The notes under the pieces are model-generated. The model saw nothing but the letters and a program-made list of their open reading frames with translations, was not told the origin of the DNA and did not search any database. From assembly GCA_963813895.1 (NCBI GenBank), contig CAWFAS010000005.1, forward strand, positions 124,001 to 188,000: a stretch of 64,000 nucleotides of DNA, read 5' to 3'. Position 1 is the stretch's first letter, and every line of letters starts with the position of its first letter. Source of the stretch: DASZWJ01 sp963813895. GTDB taxonomy: Bacteria > Pseudomonadota > Gammaproteobacteria > JAURND01. Shown here piece by piece: positions 1 to 9,578 of this stretch. A program made the translations under genes and the position numbers.

Positions 1-3000
1 TATCTTCAATTAAAGAAGAAAGTTTTGAATAATTGGCTTCAGATGCCTCTAAAGCATCAAAGAATTCATAATAATACTTATAATTTAGGAAGTGTAATGC
101 TGCATACGCATTAATATCTATTTCATGCCAAATCGCCCTTATACAGAGTACTGCATTATTTGAGTCTTTATAAGGTTGTAACTGAGAAGTTTTTTTAGCG
201 ATTTCTTTTATAGGATCGTTAGAAAATTGATCCTGGTCAATCATTCGTCTCATGTCTATATAAATTTTGCCCATCTCGATGCATTCTTTTTTAATATCTG
301 GCGGAAAAGATTCATGAATTTCTACTACAGAGATTTTAGTAAAGCTTGCTCTCGGTAATTTTCCAATAGAAGTTGAAATAGTAGCTGGGTTTCTTGGTAT
401 TGGGCGGTGATTTACAGCTTTTCTTTCGATACTTTTTTCATCACTAGAAGTAGTCGATAATTTTTCTTCCTCACCAGACAATTCATCGAATAATTCATTA
501 GCCTCTTCACTCTTTTCTTCTAGCAAACTTTGAATACGTGCAAGTGATTTTTTTTGAATGTCATCGATAGCGGCAACTTTTGCTTGAATCTGTTTTTCTA
601 GTTCTTGTTTTTTTTCGTTAGATAAAGATTTGTATTTTTTTAACTCCTCTTCGTCTCCTAACTCATCAAAGAGAGATCTAGAAGGTAAAAATTTACCTCC
701 TTTACTCTCAAAATCTTGTTTCAATTGATTTGAACTAGAAATAATTAAATCCTGTAATTCTTTAAGAATCATTTGAGGAGTCATTTCCTCCCGGAGCAAC
801 GATGTATTCAAACTTGTAATTTGAATTATATTATCGTGATTTATAGCGCATATATCATTAGCCGATAAGAATTGGTCAAGACATTTGTGAATATAAGGAA
901 AAGTATATAAATGCTTATCCATGAAAATCCAATTGTTAAGATGCATACCATAAAAAGGATCTAAAACCCGCATTTGCTTTAATATTTTGGATTGCAAGGC
1001 AAGCATAGAGTTCACATCCTTCAGCATTTGATGTGTCGTGAAAAAATCAGGGTTTTCAATTTTTTTAGAAAGCCAAAATGCATAATACAAAACTCTTTGA
1101 AGGCCTGTAACAAACTGTAATAACGGAGAAACAACATTTAGTGTATTGAAAAAAATTTGCTCTTTCTTAGCAGACCATGTGGGCCCCAAATTCGTCCACT
1201 GAGGCACTGAAAAAACCTTACCAATTGACTTTATTAAATTCGATATGTCACTTGTTAGGGCATGAACTGGGTCTATCATGTTCAACATAATGTTATCAAG
1301 CTCTATATGAAATTTCAGAATTTGTAACGGCCAAAAAATTAATTCATTATTAGAAGATAATGCTGTATCTATCAGGTTGTTTATTTTTAAAATGCATCCA
1401 GCTCGCTTGGTAGTACCAGCAGGACTTTGATCTAATCCGCCGTCATAATTAAAATGCACGTCGCCCATCTCAGTCAGCAGCTTATGTGTGTTCCTTAATT
1501 GCAATCGCACTTTTTGTTCTTTGATGCTTTCAATCCTTGATTTAGCGAAAAAAAGGTTAGCATTTACAGCTAGTACAGATAATAAGGCTTTAGCAGCTCC
1601 CTCATTCACATCGGCTAAATCTGTCACAATATAATTTGCTTGACTATTGAAATAGATATTAATTTTGTGAAAAGTTTTAAAGAATTTCTTCGTTTCAGGG
1701 TCTTGCTTCATCGCATAGCCATGCTTATTCATGAAACCAGCATACTTCATCAAAATATCTAAAAGATTACTTTGAAATTTTCTATAGGACTCTAAATTAT
1801 TGGGAATAGACATAACCAGCATTCCACGCTCAAAAAGCTGAAATATTCTATAGAGGTAAAGGAATATTTGCTCCACCATGTCTACGATTTGTTCCTTAGG
1901 ATTTATAGCTTGATTAATCCAAGGTAAAACGGTAAATTGCAAAAACAGATATCTCGAATTATTTTTAGAGGTATTTTTCAGGCTTAACCCACATTGTTTA
2001 CTCGCCTCGTTAAATATATTTAAACAGAGTCTTTGCCTTTCTTTATGGTCTTTGGCAGTCTCCAATTTTTTTCTTTCCTTTTCCAGGCTATTAATCGCAT
2101 TCTGAACGTCTAAGTGCTTATTAGGACCAGGGAACAAGTCATGCTGTTTAAAATCTTTTAAACATTCCAAACAGATTTTACTTAATGAAAGATACATGTC
2201 TGGACTTATTAAAATATTCAGTGCGTGCTCAGCTATACCTATAAAATCAGATGCCTTAGAAAAGGTTTTGCTAACTAATTTATCGAAGCTTTGTATGAAT
2301 GGCTCATCCCTATTATTTTCAATTAAATAGGTGGTTTCACTATTCCAATCGCTTAATTTAATAAACTCAGGGGAAGGAAAAATAGAGTTAAAGTCCCTAT
2401 CAATTTTATGATATTCTGCTTTCAAATCGAATAAAGGATGGCTGTAATAAACTCCAGTAGTAATTACTTTTTTTAGTTCTCTAAGACGAGACTCATTCAT
2501 AAAAATACCCTGAGGAGACTCGTCTTTGTATATTTTAAAATCCGCTAAAAGTTTCAAATCTGAATCTTCTTCTGATCTCCTAAATAAGGCCAATTTATTA
2601 TTATAGTAAGGAGTAATATTAAAACCGGCGGGAGTATTTGCGGGAGGGTTTTGAACAAATTGACCTTGCCTATACGAGCTTATGGATTCAGATACAGCAT
2701 TGTCTAATTGCTTCCCGAGGGTCGATGCCCCAGTGGGCCTGTCGTTAATAAGTGAAGTTACCAGTGTATCAAAAGCAAAGGTAGTCATTTGATCTAAAGT
2801 ATTAAAATTCGGCAGCTTTTCCTTATAGCGATCAATAAGGAGGTAGCGAATCGAGGCCTGAATGAGGGCTCGCAGGTGAATTTCTGCATAAAAACCAGAA
2901 AAGTCAAGGTAATTTAATAGATTATATAAACCCCGATAAACAGGATCTAAATTTTTTGCGCGAAAATGGTTGTAAAAATATTCAGGCAAATTGGCCAATA

Positions 3001-6000
3001 GTTCTGGATAGTCTATTAATTTTCCCGATGGAGAGGTTGGTATAACTGTGTTGACTGCAGGGATATTTTCTTTGCGGAATTCTTTCGAAAAAAGATAACT
3101 TTTTAATGCAATTTTCAGACTGCTAGGATCAAGTTTAGCAGGAAACAAACACTCGCCCAAATTTTGGCAGTGAAATTTAAACGCCGGGAAATTTTCGTCT
3201 TTTTTATGAATCGCAAAAATAAAATCGCCAAATTCTAAGATGTCATAATTAGCTAAGTTAGAAGGAAGATTTTGTTTAGAGAATACAGATAATTTTCCAG
3301 CGACATTAAGAGGAGGTGTAACTTGCTTATATTTGCGCTTATCTGTAACCGAGAGATCGATGGGTATGCCCAAGTCTTTAGACATATGAATCCATCTGGG
3401 GTTGGGCCTTGATTCTCGCTGTGTTTCCTTATATCCCGATTTTTGCAAATCTTTAGCCTTCTTTGTATTCGAATGATCAGGCAGCACGCAATTAATATCT
3501 TTAATAGGTATTAATTTTACCTTATTTAAGGTGCTTTCGATGTCAACTTCTAAGTTCTTACAACACACGAGAATTCCGAAAAAAGTAGAGAGTTTGCCGG
3601 TAAAATATCCCCCTTGCTCAGAGAGGGCTACCATCTCATTTATTATCGTGTCCTTCAAACCAACCGCCTTAAAGACCTTTAAAATATCATCATTATTTAT
3701 CTGTCTAGATTTATTTTCTTTGAGATCTGTTGGTTTATTTTCTTGGAAAATAATATCTGATGGCGGCTTCAGCAACGGGTTGGTTTTACCAGAGAAAACA
3801 TCTTTTACATTAGTTTTGGGGGTAATTAATGAATTCTTGATGTCTGGATCAAAACGCATCGCAATGAGGTGAGTAGTAAGATCTGCTTTTTTAGAGCTTT
3901 TGGCTTGCGTATAAATTTCTTTAGCCGTTTTAAAATCAAGTTCTCTGATAACCGCATCTAATGCGTAATTAAAAGTTTCAGTATTTATTTTGTTAAAGTT
4001 AATGGCTTGACCGTAAAAATAAAGCACCAAATCCAGTTGGTGTTTTTTGCCACAATATTTAATGATTTCATTAAAAAAATAATGAGGCGAATCTTTGCCT
4101 AAATTTATTGTCCAGAAGTCAAATAAATCGCGAGCTTGATTAAAATAATTCAACTGAATCAAGTTCAGGATAAGCTCGAGACATGAGTTTCTCGTAAAGA
4201 TTTGCTTACTTATTATTTCTGTTAAAGCCGTTGTTACATCGCTTAAATGATTAACTTTTTTTATTTTTCCGTTAAATCTGTTCGCATGCTTGCTATCATC
4301 TTTCTCATTCTCAACTTCTATTCTAAGTAACGCTGTTAGCATTTTTAGTTGCGATAGCTGCTCATTAAAATGTACTAATGCATTTGACCCAATAAGGTTG
4401 TTAGACTTTATCTCCGAGCTGCTTGATCTAGGTAAAATCTCATTCTTATTTTTTGTCTCCTTCTGAAATGCTTCCTGTTTTTTGCTTAACTCAACAGCAT
4501 TTATATTGTCTTGCTTAAGATGCCAGAGGATAAACTCTTGTTTATTACGTAATGCTTGCAACTCTTTAGAGTCATCTATATTTTTTTGATTTCTAAGTTC
4601 AATTTCCATCTGAGAAATTAGACTCAATAGTTCACTTCCCTTTCTGCAAACGGAAGTAAGGGCTTGGATATTTCTCTTAAGAGTTTGTTGCTCTTCTTGA
4701 TAACTTTTAAATTCACGTTCAAATTGAACACGCAATGAATCTAACTTTTCTTTTGAAGCGATTATTTCTTGCGATCTTGCTTTTTGCTCTAAAGTTTGTG
4801 TTGGCGCTGGTAGTGATGAACCGGTATATAAACTGGGGTTAATTAATTGTTGTTCACTATCATTAGTCTGCATATCTGAGTGTTGCCACTTTTCATCTTC
4901 ATCACCATCATCATCGTCTAATGTATTTTTAAAGTGCTGTAAAGGAAAAGTGGATTCATATTCTTTGCTGACTAGTTCTTCGAGGAGGAGAGATTTATCT
5001 AAGTTAGAAGAGTAATCTGTAAATTGCTTATTTTCAGCTGTTGAAGAAAAAAATAGTAAATTTTTGGCCTGAAAATTTCCTTGATATTTGGCTAGTGATA
5101 AATATTTTTGTGACATACCAAGGTCGAAATGCGCACTATTAGCCGTACCATACATTTCTCCTAATGCCAATTGAGCTGGATCATAGCCTTGCTTGCTAGC
5201 TGCAGTATAATAGCTAACAGCTATTGAAGAATTTTGAAGAAAACCGTTTTTCCCTTCCTGATAGTAAGAGCCAACTAAAAATTGAGCTGGAGTATACCCT
5301 TGCTCCGCAAGATGCTTAATGAATTGCTGATTGGATGATTGATCGGGATCATTAATAGCTAATTGATATCGAGCCAGTACCTTACCTTGGTCAGCAGCTT
5401 TTTGAAACCATTCATTAGCCAGTTTTTTATTTGGTTCTACTCCGATACCATAATTATAAAAAATTCCTAACATATATTGTGCTGACGCATTGTTTTCCTC
5501 AGCCATCAATCTATAGCCTTCAGCAATGTTAGCTGCTTGGTCGCTTTCTCTAACCTCCTGAGCGCATTTTGAAAGTTTATTAATCGCCGAACCATTTCCT
5601 TGGTGCGCAGCATTTATATACCATTCGAAAGCTAAATTAATATTTTTTTCGACGCCTCTGCCAAATTCGTAACAAAGTCCCAACCGATATTGGGCGTCTT
5701 CATTTCCTTGTTGCGCATCCTGCCGATAGCAAGCAACAGCCGATTTCAAATCTTGCATGAAGCCTTTCAAACCATGCTCATAGCAGAATCCGATCTCATA
5801 TTGAGTAGAGTTATCTAACTTTGGTTGCAAATATGGGAGGTTATTATTTTTAATCTCTTCCGGAATGGTTGTAGAAAATGGGGTGCTTGATGGAATAGAA
5901 TCGTTGGGAGTGATGGAGCTGGGTGGCAAATGGGTATTGATATTTGATGGCGGTAATGATGAGGTTAAATGTGTGAGTCCCTCTTTTGCTTCATTAAGTT

Positions 6001-6280
6001 TATCCTTAGCTAAAGTTAACCAGCGGAGTGATTCATCACCTGGCCTGTTAGCAGTATCCCAATAGTAAGGGTTCCCTAAGTCGAATAGGGCTTCTAAAAG
6101 CTTAGAGGTGAGAACATCCTTATTTTTTTTTAATAGTTGACTTATTTCGGTGTAGCTGGAATCAGGATCATTATAAACCAGCCCTTTTATTTTTTCGACA
6201 TCTCCTGCTAGGATTACTTTAAAAAGTGGACTTTCTTCGGACTGTTTTACATCGTGGATTGAGGTTTTTTGAGTAGACAT
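1..6280 (-). CDS. giant Sel1/PPR-like repeat protein, 3' end outside the window (at least 2093 codons)
   Basis: The frame opens at an ATG (6280-6278; begins MSTQKTSIHDVKQ) and has no stop to the left edge, so the protein exceeds 2090 residues. Residues about 155-400 hold about seven Sel1-like repeats (pattern AQYxLGxxYxxGxGVxxN then AxxWYxxAAxQG). Next come an acidic stretch, a charged probably coiled-coil stretch (about 480-620), and a PPR-like region about 690-810 (for example TFNYALDAVIREL then AKEIYTQAKSS). The rest is mostly helical and polar, with no membrane segment or signal peptide that I can see, and a Glu/Lys/Ser-rich stretch around 1870-1960. Sel1 and PPR proteins of this size in Legionellales are often translocated effectors or host-interaction proteins; that role is inference. 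No catalytic motif was recognised. No strong ribosome site precedes the ATG. Confidence 0.85.
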   Translation of the reverse strand, partial: MSTQKTSIHDVKQSEESPLFKVILAGDVEKIKGLVYNDPDSSYTEISQLLKKNKDVLTSKLLEALFDLGNPYYWDTANRPGDESLRWLTLAKDKLNEAKEGLTHLTSSLPPSNINTHLPPSSITPNDSIPSSTPFSTTIPEEIKNNNLPYLQPKLDNSTQYEIGFCYEHGLKGFMQDLKSAVACYRQDAQQGNEDAQYRLGLCYEFGRGVEKNINLAFEWYINAAHQGNGSAINKLSKCAQEVRESDQAANIAEGYRLMAEENNASAQYMLGIFYNYGIGVEPNKKLANEWFQKAADQGKVLARYQLAINDPDQSSNQQFIKHLAEQGYTPAQFLVGSYYQEGKNGFLQNSSIAVSYYTAASKQGYDPAQLALGEMYGTANSAHFDLGMSQKYLSLAKYQGNFQAKNLLFFSSTAENKQFTDYSSNLDKSLLLEELVSKEYESTFPLQHFKNTLDDDDGDEDEKWQHSDMQTNDSEQQLINPSLYTGSSLPAPTQTLEQKARSQEIIASKEKLDSLRVQFEREFKSYQEEQQTLKRNIQALTSVCRKGSELLSLISQMEIELRNQKNIDDSKELQALRNKQEFILWHLKQDNINAVELSKKQEAFQKETKNKNEILPRSSSSEIKSNNLIGSNALVHFNEQLSQLKMLTALLRIEVENEKDDSKHANRFNGKIKKVNHLSDVTTALTEIISKQIFTRNSCLELILNLIQLNYFNQARDLFDFWTINLGKDSPHYFFNEIIKYCGKKHQLDLVLYFYGQAINFNKINTETFNYALDAVIRELDFKTAKEIYTQAKSSKKADLTTHLIAMRFDPDIKNSLITPKTNVKDVFSGKTNPLLKPPSDIIFQENKPTDLKENKSRQINNDDILKVFKAVGLKDTIINEMVALSEQGGYFTGKLSTFFGILVCCKNLEVDIESTLNKVKLIPIKDINCVLPDHSNTKKAKDLQKSGYKETQRESRPNPRWIHMSKDLGIPIDLSVTDKRKYKQVTPPLNVAGKLSVFSKQNLPSNLANYDILEFGDFIFAIHKKDENFPAFKFHCQNLGECLFPAKLDPSSLKIALKSYLFSKEFRKENIPAVNTVIPTSPSGKLIDYPELLANLPEYFYNHFRAKNLDPVYRGLYNLLNYLDFSGFYAEIHLRALIQASIRYLLIDRYKEKLPNFNTLDQMTTFAFDTLVTSLINDRPTGASTLGKQLDNAVSESISSYRQGQFVQNPPANTPAGFNITPYYNNKLALFRRSEEDSDLKLLADFKIYKDESPQGIFMNESRLRELKKVITTGVYYSHPLFDLKAEYHKIDRDFNSIFPSPEFIKLSDWNSETTYLIENNRDEPFIQSFDKLVSKTFSKASDFIGIAEHALNILISPDMYLSLSKICLECLKDFKQHDLFPGPNKHLDVQNAINSLEKERKKLETAKDHKERQRLCLNIFNEASKQCGLSLKNTSKNNSRYLFLQFTVLPWINQAINPKEQIVDMVEQIFLYLYRIFQLFERGMLVMSIPNNLESYRKFQSNLLDILMKYAGFMNKHGYAMKQDPETKKFFKTFHKINIYFNSQANYIVTDLADVNEGAAKALLSVLAVNANLFFAKSRIESIKEQKVRLQLRNTHKLLTEMGDVHFNYDGGLDQSPAGTTKRAGCILKINNLIDTALSSNNELIFWPLQILKFHIELDNIMLNMIDPVHALTSDISNLIKSIGKVFSVPQWTNLGPTWSAKKEQIFFNTLNVVSPLLQFVTGLQRVLYYAFWLSKKIENPDFFTTHQMLKDVNSMLALQSKILKQMRVLDPFYGMHLNNWIFMDKHLYTFPYIHKCLDQFLSANDICAINHDNIIQITSLNTSLLREEMTPQMILKELQDLIISSSNQLKQDFESKGGKFLPSRSLFDELGDEEELKKYKSLSNEKKQELEKQIQAKVAAIDDIQKKSLARIQSLLEEKSEEANELFDELSGEEEKLSTTSSDEKSIERKAVNHRPIPRNPATISTSIGKLPRASFTKISVVEIHESFPPDIKKECIEMGKIYIDMRRMIDQDQFSNDPIKEIAKKTSQLQPYKDSNNAVLCIRAIWHEIDINAYAALHFLNYKYYYEFFDALEASEANYSKLSSLIED

Positions 6281-6581
6281 GATTTTTCGCGCCAAGTATG
6301 GGTAATGAGCTATAAAGGTTGGTAATCTTTATTCAAGTTATATAGATCTGATATCCTAAATCAAAAATAATATAACAAATTTAATTGAACAAAGCACATA
6401 GAAAGCTTAAGCATTGATTAAAAAATTGGTTTGCAGAGAGTGGAAGAAGACTGTTGCAGCAGGAGAAGGGTTCAAGGGCAATTTATTGCAAATCATGCTA
6501 TCAATTATTGCCGCTTTGCTTCACTTGACTGTTATGGGAATGAGGGGTACACTAAAAGTGTACATCTGGAGGCTATAAACT
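6281..6581. other. intergenic region between the giant gene and the toxin-antitoxin pair
   Basis: About 300 bases between divergent genes. Apart from the toxin-antitoxin promoter and operator at its right end (6525-6563) I see no gene or RNA. The AT-rich part at 6330-6420 probably holds the promoter of the giant minus-strand gene, but no clear -35/-10 pair decides it. Confidence 0.5.
6525..6563 (+). promoter_or_regulatory. promoter with palindromic operator of the toxin-antitoxin operon
   Basis: A near-consensus sigma-70 promoter is visible: TTGACT at 6525-6530 and TACACT at 6548-6553, with a 17-base spacer. Overlapping the -10 is a perfect inverted repeat at 6547-6563, GTACACT-AAA-AGTGTAC. 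A Shine-Dalgarno CTGGAGG follows, about 8 bases before the antitoxin ATG at 6582. Antitoxins of the Phd/YefM type repress their own promoter by binding such palindromes, so this is the likely autoregulatory site. The layout is seen in the sequence; the binding protein is inferred. Confidence 0.8.
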
Positions 6582-6815
6582 ATGATTAGAACAAACGCTA
6601 AAGAGGCAAGACAGAATTTTAGCCATTTGCTGGATCAGGTTGAAAAAGGAGAAGAAGTTTTTATCCTACGCAGGGGGCATATTGTTGCCCATATTATTCC
6701 CCATATAAAATCCATACCAAAATCCTTGCCTAATTTAAAAGAATTTCGCAGTAAATTAAAAGCAAAAGGAATTCCCTTAAGTGAAATGATTATCAAGGCA
6801 AGGGAGGAAGAATGA
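6582..6815 (+). CDS. Phd/YefM-type antitoxin
   Basis: 77 residues, within the usual antitoxin range. The N-terminus (MIRTNAKEARQNFSHLLDQV) has the typical Phd/YefM start, a short strand followed by the helix around ARQNFSHLLDQVEKGEEV, then the second strand FILRRGHIVAHIIP. In this fold the N-terminal half binds operator DNA as a dimer, and the C-terminal tail wraps the toxin to neutralise it. The gene is the first of a two-gene operon and its stop overlaps the start of the PIN toxin by four bases (ATGA), so translation is probably coupled. It is preceded by a good ribosome site and by a palindromic operator that it may bind itself. The family call is confident; the pairing with a PIN toxin (rather than RelE or Doc) is less common but known. 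Confidence 0.85.
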   Translation: MIRTNAKEARQNFSHLLDQVEKGEEVFILRRGHIVAHIIPHIKSIPKSLPNLKEFRSKLKAKGIPLSEMIIKAREEE

Positions 6816-7243
6816 TTGAAAAAGCCTATATAGACACTAGCGTTTTAGCGGCTTATTACTGCCCGGAAATAATTAGCGAAAAGGCCGAAAAATTACTTTT
6901 GTCTGTTACATTGCCTTTTATTAGTTACTTAACTGAAGTTGAATTGTTTTCAGTATTGTCCAAAAAATATCGAAAAAGAGAATTAAGCAAAAATACCGTG
7001 CAGAAAATTTTGGAAATTTATAAAATTCATCTTAATGAAAATTGTTACCAAAGAATACACGTTAAATCTGAACATTATCATTGTGCTGGCGATTTGCTGG
7101 CGTCATTAGATTATGCGCTCCATTCATTGGATGCCTTGCATTTAGCAGTTGCAATCCATGAAAATATTCCTTTTATCACTGCAGATAAAAACCTAGTAAA
7201 AGTTGCCAAAAAAATCGGAACCTTGGTTCATCTAGTCGAATAA
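6812..7243 (+). CDS. PIN-domain ribonuclease toxin (VapC-like)
   Basis: 143 residues, the usual VapC size. The PIN acidic residues are visible: Asp8 in the opening strand (AYIDTSVL), Glu42/Glu44 in LTEVELFSVL, Asp107 in HSLDALHLA and Asp125 in FITADKNL. These would coordinate Mg2+/Mn2+ for endoribonuclease activity; VapC enzymes cut tRNA or rRNA and stop translation. The start overlaps the antitoxin stop by four bases, giving a standard antitoxin-toxin order. All catalytic positions are intact, so the module is probably functional. The RNA target cannot be read from the sequence. Confidence 0.88.
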   Translation: MIEKAYIDTSVLAAYYCPEIISEKAEKLLLSVTLPFISYLTEVELFSVLSKKYRKRELSKNTVQKILEIYKIHLNENCYQRIHVKSEHYHCAGDLLASLDYALHSLDALHLAVAIHENIPFITADKNLVKVAKKIGTLVHLVE

Positions 7244-7649
7244 CCCTGAGCATTAGGTAAGAAGAATCCGAGCCGCGCGCGTCAGCAAGCGTTGCCCAAG
7301 CTTCAGCAATCACTGCCCTCTCTAAGATATGCATTGCTTTCAAAACGCACCAACCCAAAAAAATTACTTCTTCTATACCCGATGTCAACTGATTACGGTT
7401 CACACTGATTGATTGGTTGATTCCATTGCCGGATACAACGAAATACTTAAACAGATCGAGGAGGAAAGAAAAGTGGAGTTCATTACTACACCTCAACGCT
7501 GCCTCGATAGAAGAAGTTTACAGCAATTCTCGTAAATAGTGGCAGCTATGCGCTCTGGAATTAGGAAATATTCTGGTCAAGGCTGAAGTATAAAATACTC
7601 TGAGGATCAAGAAAGGGTCAGCTGCTGGACCCAGTACTTGCCCCCTTTT
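7244..7649. other. intergenic region with no supported gene
   Basis: A minus-strand open frame at 7176-7496 overlaps the 3' end of the toxin gene head-on and has no convincing protein character, so I do not call it. The stretch 7380-7540 reads like decayed coding DNA (a short plus-strand frame ending at a stop near 7535), but I recognise no family. Confidence 0.4.
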
Positions 7650-8615
7650 CTAAGGGTAAATGGAAGGTAATTGCTTCGAAAATTCTATCTCCTCCGGATT
7701 ATAATAAGGGCTCACTTGCTGATTAACCAAAGCTTTGCGGGCTTTAATATCACCCTGCTTCGCCGCCAAACAATAATAACGCCTTGCTTCATTGGGATCT
7801 TTATTGACACCTATCCCCTTATCATAATAAAAAGCCAAATTATATTGCGCTTCCGCATAACCGTTATTCGCTGCCAAATGATAAAACTTCAAAGCTTCTT
7901 TCATATCTTTATCTACTCCTCTCCCCTCCACATAACAGACAGCCAAATTATATTGCGCTTCCGCATAATCTTTTTTCGCTGCCAAATGATAAAGACGCAT
8001 GCCTTCTTTCACATCTTCAGTTACACCTATCCCATTCATATAACAGTAAGCTAATTTAGTTTGGCCTTCCGGATGACCTTGCTCCGCCGCCAAACGATAA
8101 AGACGCGCGCCTTCTTTCACATTTTTAGCTACTCCTATCCCATTCATATAACAGTAAGCTAAATTACATTGGGCTTCCACATAACCTTGAAGTGCTGCCA
8201 AACCATAAAGACGCGCGCCTTCTTTCACATTTTTAGCTACTCCTATCCCATACATATAACAGAAAGCCAAAGTATTTTGGGCTTCCGAATGACCTTGCTC
8301 CGCCGCCAAACGATAAAGACGCACGCCTTCTTTCACATTTTTAGTTACACCTATCCCATTTATATGATGGTAAGCCAATTTAAGTCGGATTTTCTGATTA
8401 ACTTGCGCCCCTGTTGTTTTAGTTTCCAGTAACCTGCTGGTTACCTGTGCAGAACTTGATGAACCTGAATTAATAGAGTTTGAAGAACTGGAGGTGCTAG
8501 CAGGCCCAGAAAAATGGTTTTTTATAATTTTTAATTTTTCACTCAAAACTACTGTCAGCTGTTCATCTTTTTTTACGTTGGAAGGTTTAATCTCTTTGTC
8601 TACACTCATCGTCAT
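7650..8615 (-). CDS. Sel1-repeat protein with Ser-rich N-terminal module
   Basis: 321 residues starting at ATG 8615 (ATG ACG ATG; the second ATG at 8609 is equally possible). Residues about 30-75 are low-complexity and Ser-rich (TSSSSNSINSGSSSSAQV). From about residue 75 to 295 there are six tandem 36-residue Sel1 repeats of the form LAYCYMNGIGVxKNVKEGxRLYxLAAEQG. Several repeats are almost identical at the DNA level (8095-8160 against 8205-8270), which suggests recent expansion by recombination. Sel1 repeats form a solenoid of paired helices used for protein binding, and in Legionella and Coxiella they occur in effectors and signalling proteins. There is no signal peptide. The N-terminal module and 5' region are shared with the gene at 9579-10388, so the two are paralogues in part. 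A translocated effector role is inference. Confidence 0.85.
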   Translation of the reverse strand: MTMSVDKEIKPSNVKKDEQLTVVLSEKLKIIKNHFSGPASTSSSSNSINSGSSSSAQVTSRLLETKTTGAQVNQKIRLKLAYHHINGIGVTKNVKEGVRLYRLAAEQGHSEAQNTLAFCYMYGIGVAKNVKEGARLYGLAALQGYVEAQCNLAYCYMNGIGVAKNVKEGARLYRLAAEQGHPEGQTKLAYCYMNGIGVTEDVKEGMRLYHLAAKKDYAEAQYNLAVCYVEGRGVDKDMKEALKFYHLAANNGYAEAQYNLAFYYDKGIGVNKDPNEARRYYCLAAKQGDIKARKALVNQQVSPYYNPEEIEFSKQLPSIYP

Positions 8616-8785
8616 CGCATTAATCTCAATTTAAATTGTCAAAAATTCCTTTCATTCATTAATTTCATTAAATGGTGATAATGTATGGCTCACCAGGTTG
8701 AAAAAGTTCGGCCATTAATACTGCTTTGTATTCTATCTGATAAAAATTAAGCATTTATTAAAGAGTCTCATTGCTTAAAAAATTA
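8616..8785 (-). repeat. duplicated 5' region, copy 1
   Basis: The sequence upstream of the Sel1 gene resembles that upstream of the gene at 9579-10388 (10389-10540): shared blocks include AATTGTCAAAAATTCCTTT, AATGGTGATAATGTATG, TTTAATACT-like and TATTTATTAAAGAGT. The order of the blocks is the same. This suggests that promoter, leader and N-terminal module were duplicated as one unit. Confidence 0.7.
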
Positions 8786-9578
8786 GAGCAGGCAACAGCT
8801 AGTGATGGACTCGAATAGCTGTCATCCTGACCCACTCTGTCATCTTGAGCGGACTATTTTGAAGCAATTATTCCGTCCTGGTATAACTATTACCGGATGG
8901 AAGATTTCAGAAAGGAATCTTCTAGTAGCTCCTTGCTAATATTCCATATTTCAAATAAATAAATATTCCACAAGCCCAAATCACTCACCAAACCCATAGT
9001 TATCTCAAGTTATCGCGTATTCCCGATTGTGGTAATAAAGTCTTAATAATTTGCGGTTATTATATTAACTATTCGGGATATTGTTACCAATAGGATTGTG
9101 TTGTGTGTTTATGATAAGAGAGGTATGTATAAAGTTTTTTTTAAAGAGAAAAGAATCACGAAGCCAATTCAGATATTAAGTCACTGTCACAACGATTATT
9201 CAAAGCGTTCAGTTGCTGAGTTTTAAAGTTAGTTTATGAATTCGCTAATATTTTATGTGGAGAAATTAGATTGAGTGCTGAAGATAAAAAAATAGAAAAT
9301 TTTTTTTAAAGTGCTAATAGGTCAATGTGCAGCTGCAGACTCATAATTTACCCGACTGTGCGATAAATCTGACCCAACAGTATATTGCTGCTAACTTTGA
9401 GATCAGTGATTGTTGGAATAATATATCAGCCCGTTGAGTGATGCTAGTAGAACGCTGGGATCCAAATTTAAATACAGCAATACCTACCTCAGATTCACAA
9501 TGTGAGAATCTAAAAAATAACACCGAAAATTCAGCTGTATCGGTATAGGTGTGGCTTCAGCGCGATTAAAGCATTTAG
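8786..9578. other. long intergenic region with no supported gene
   Basis: About 790 bases without a convincing gene. A minus-strand frame at 9341-9523 has no protein-like character. At 8820-8860 there is a degenerate trace of the repeat that is intact at 54685-54763 (GTCATCCTGA-like). I see no RNA gene. Confidence 0.45.

Noticed and set aside
7176..7496. Minus-strand open frame of 106 codons overlapping the toxin gene
   Set aside because: It runs antiparallel through the 3' end of the PIN toxin, has no ribosome site and shows no domain character.
7671..8432. Plus-strand frames opposite the Sel1 gene
   Set aside because: They are antisense shadows of the 36-residue repeats; their apparent repetition comes from the repeats.
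9341..9523. Minus-strand frame of 60 codons
   Set aside because: No start context, no protein-like composition and no neighbour context.
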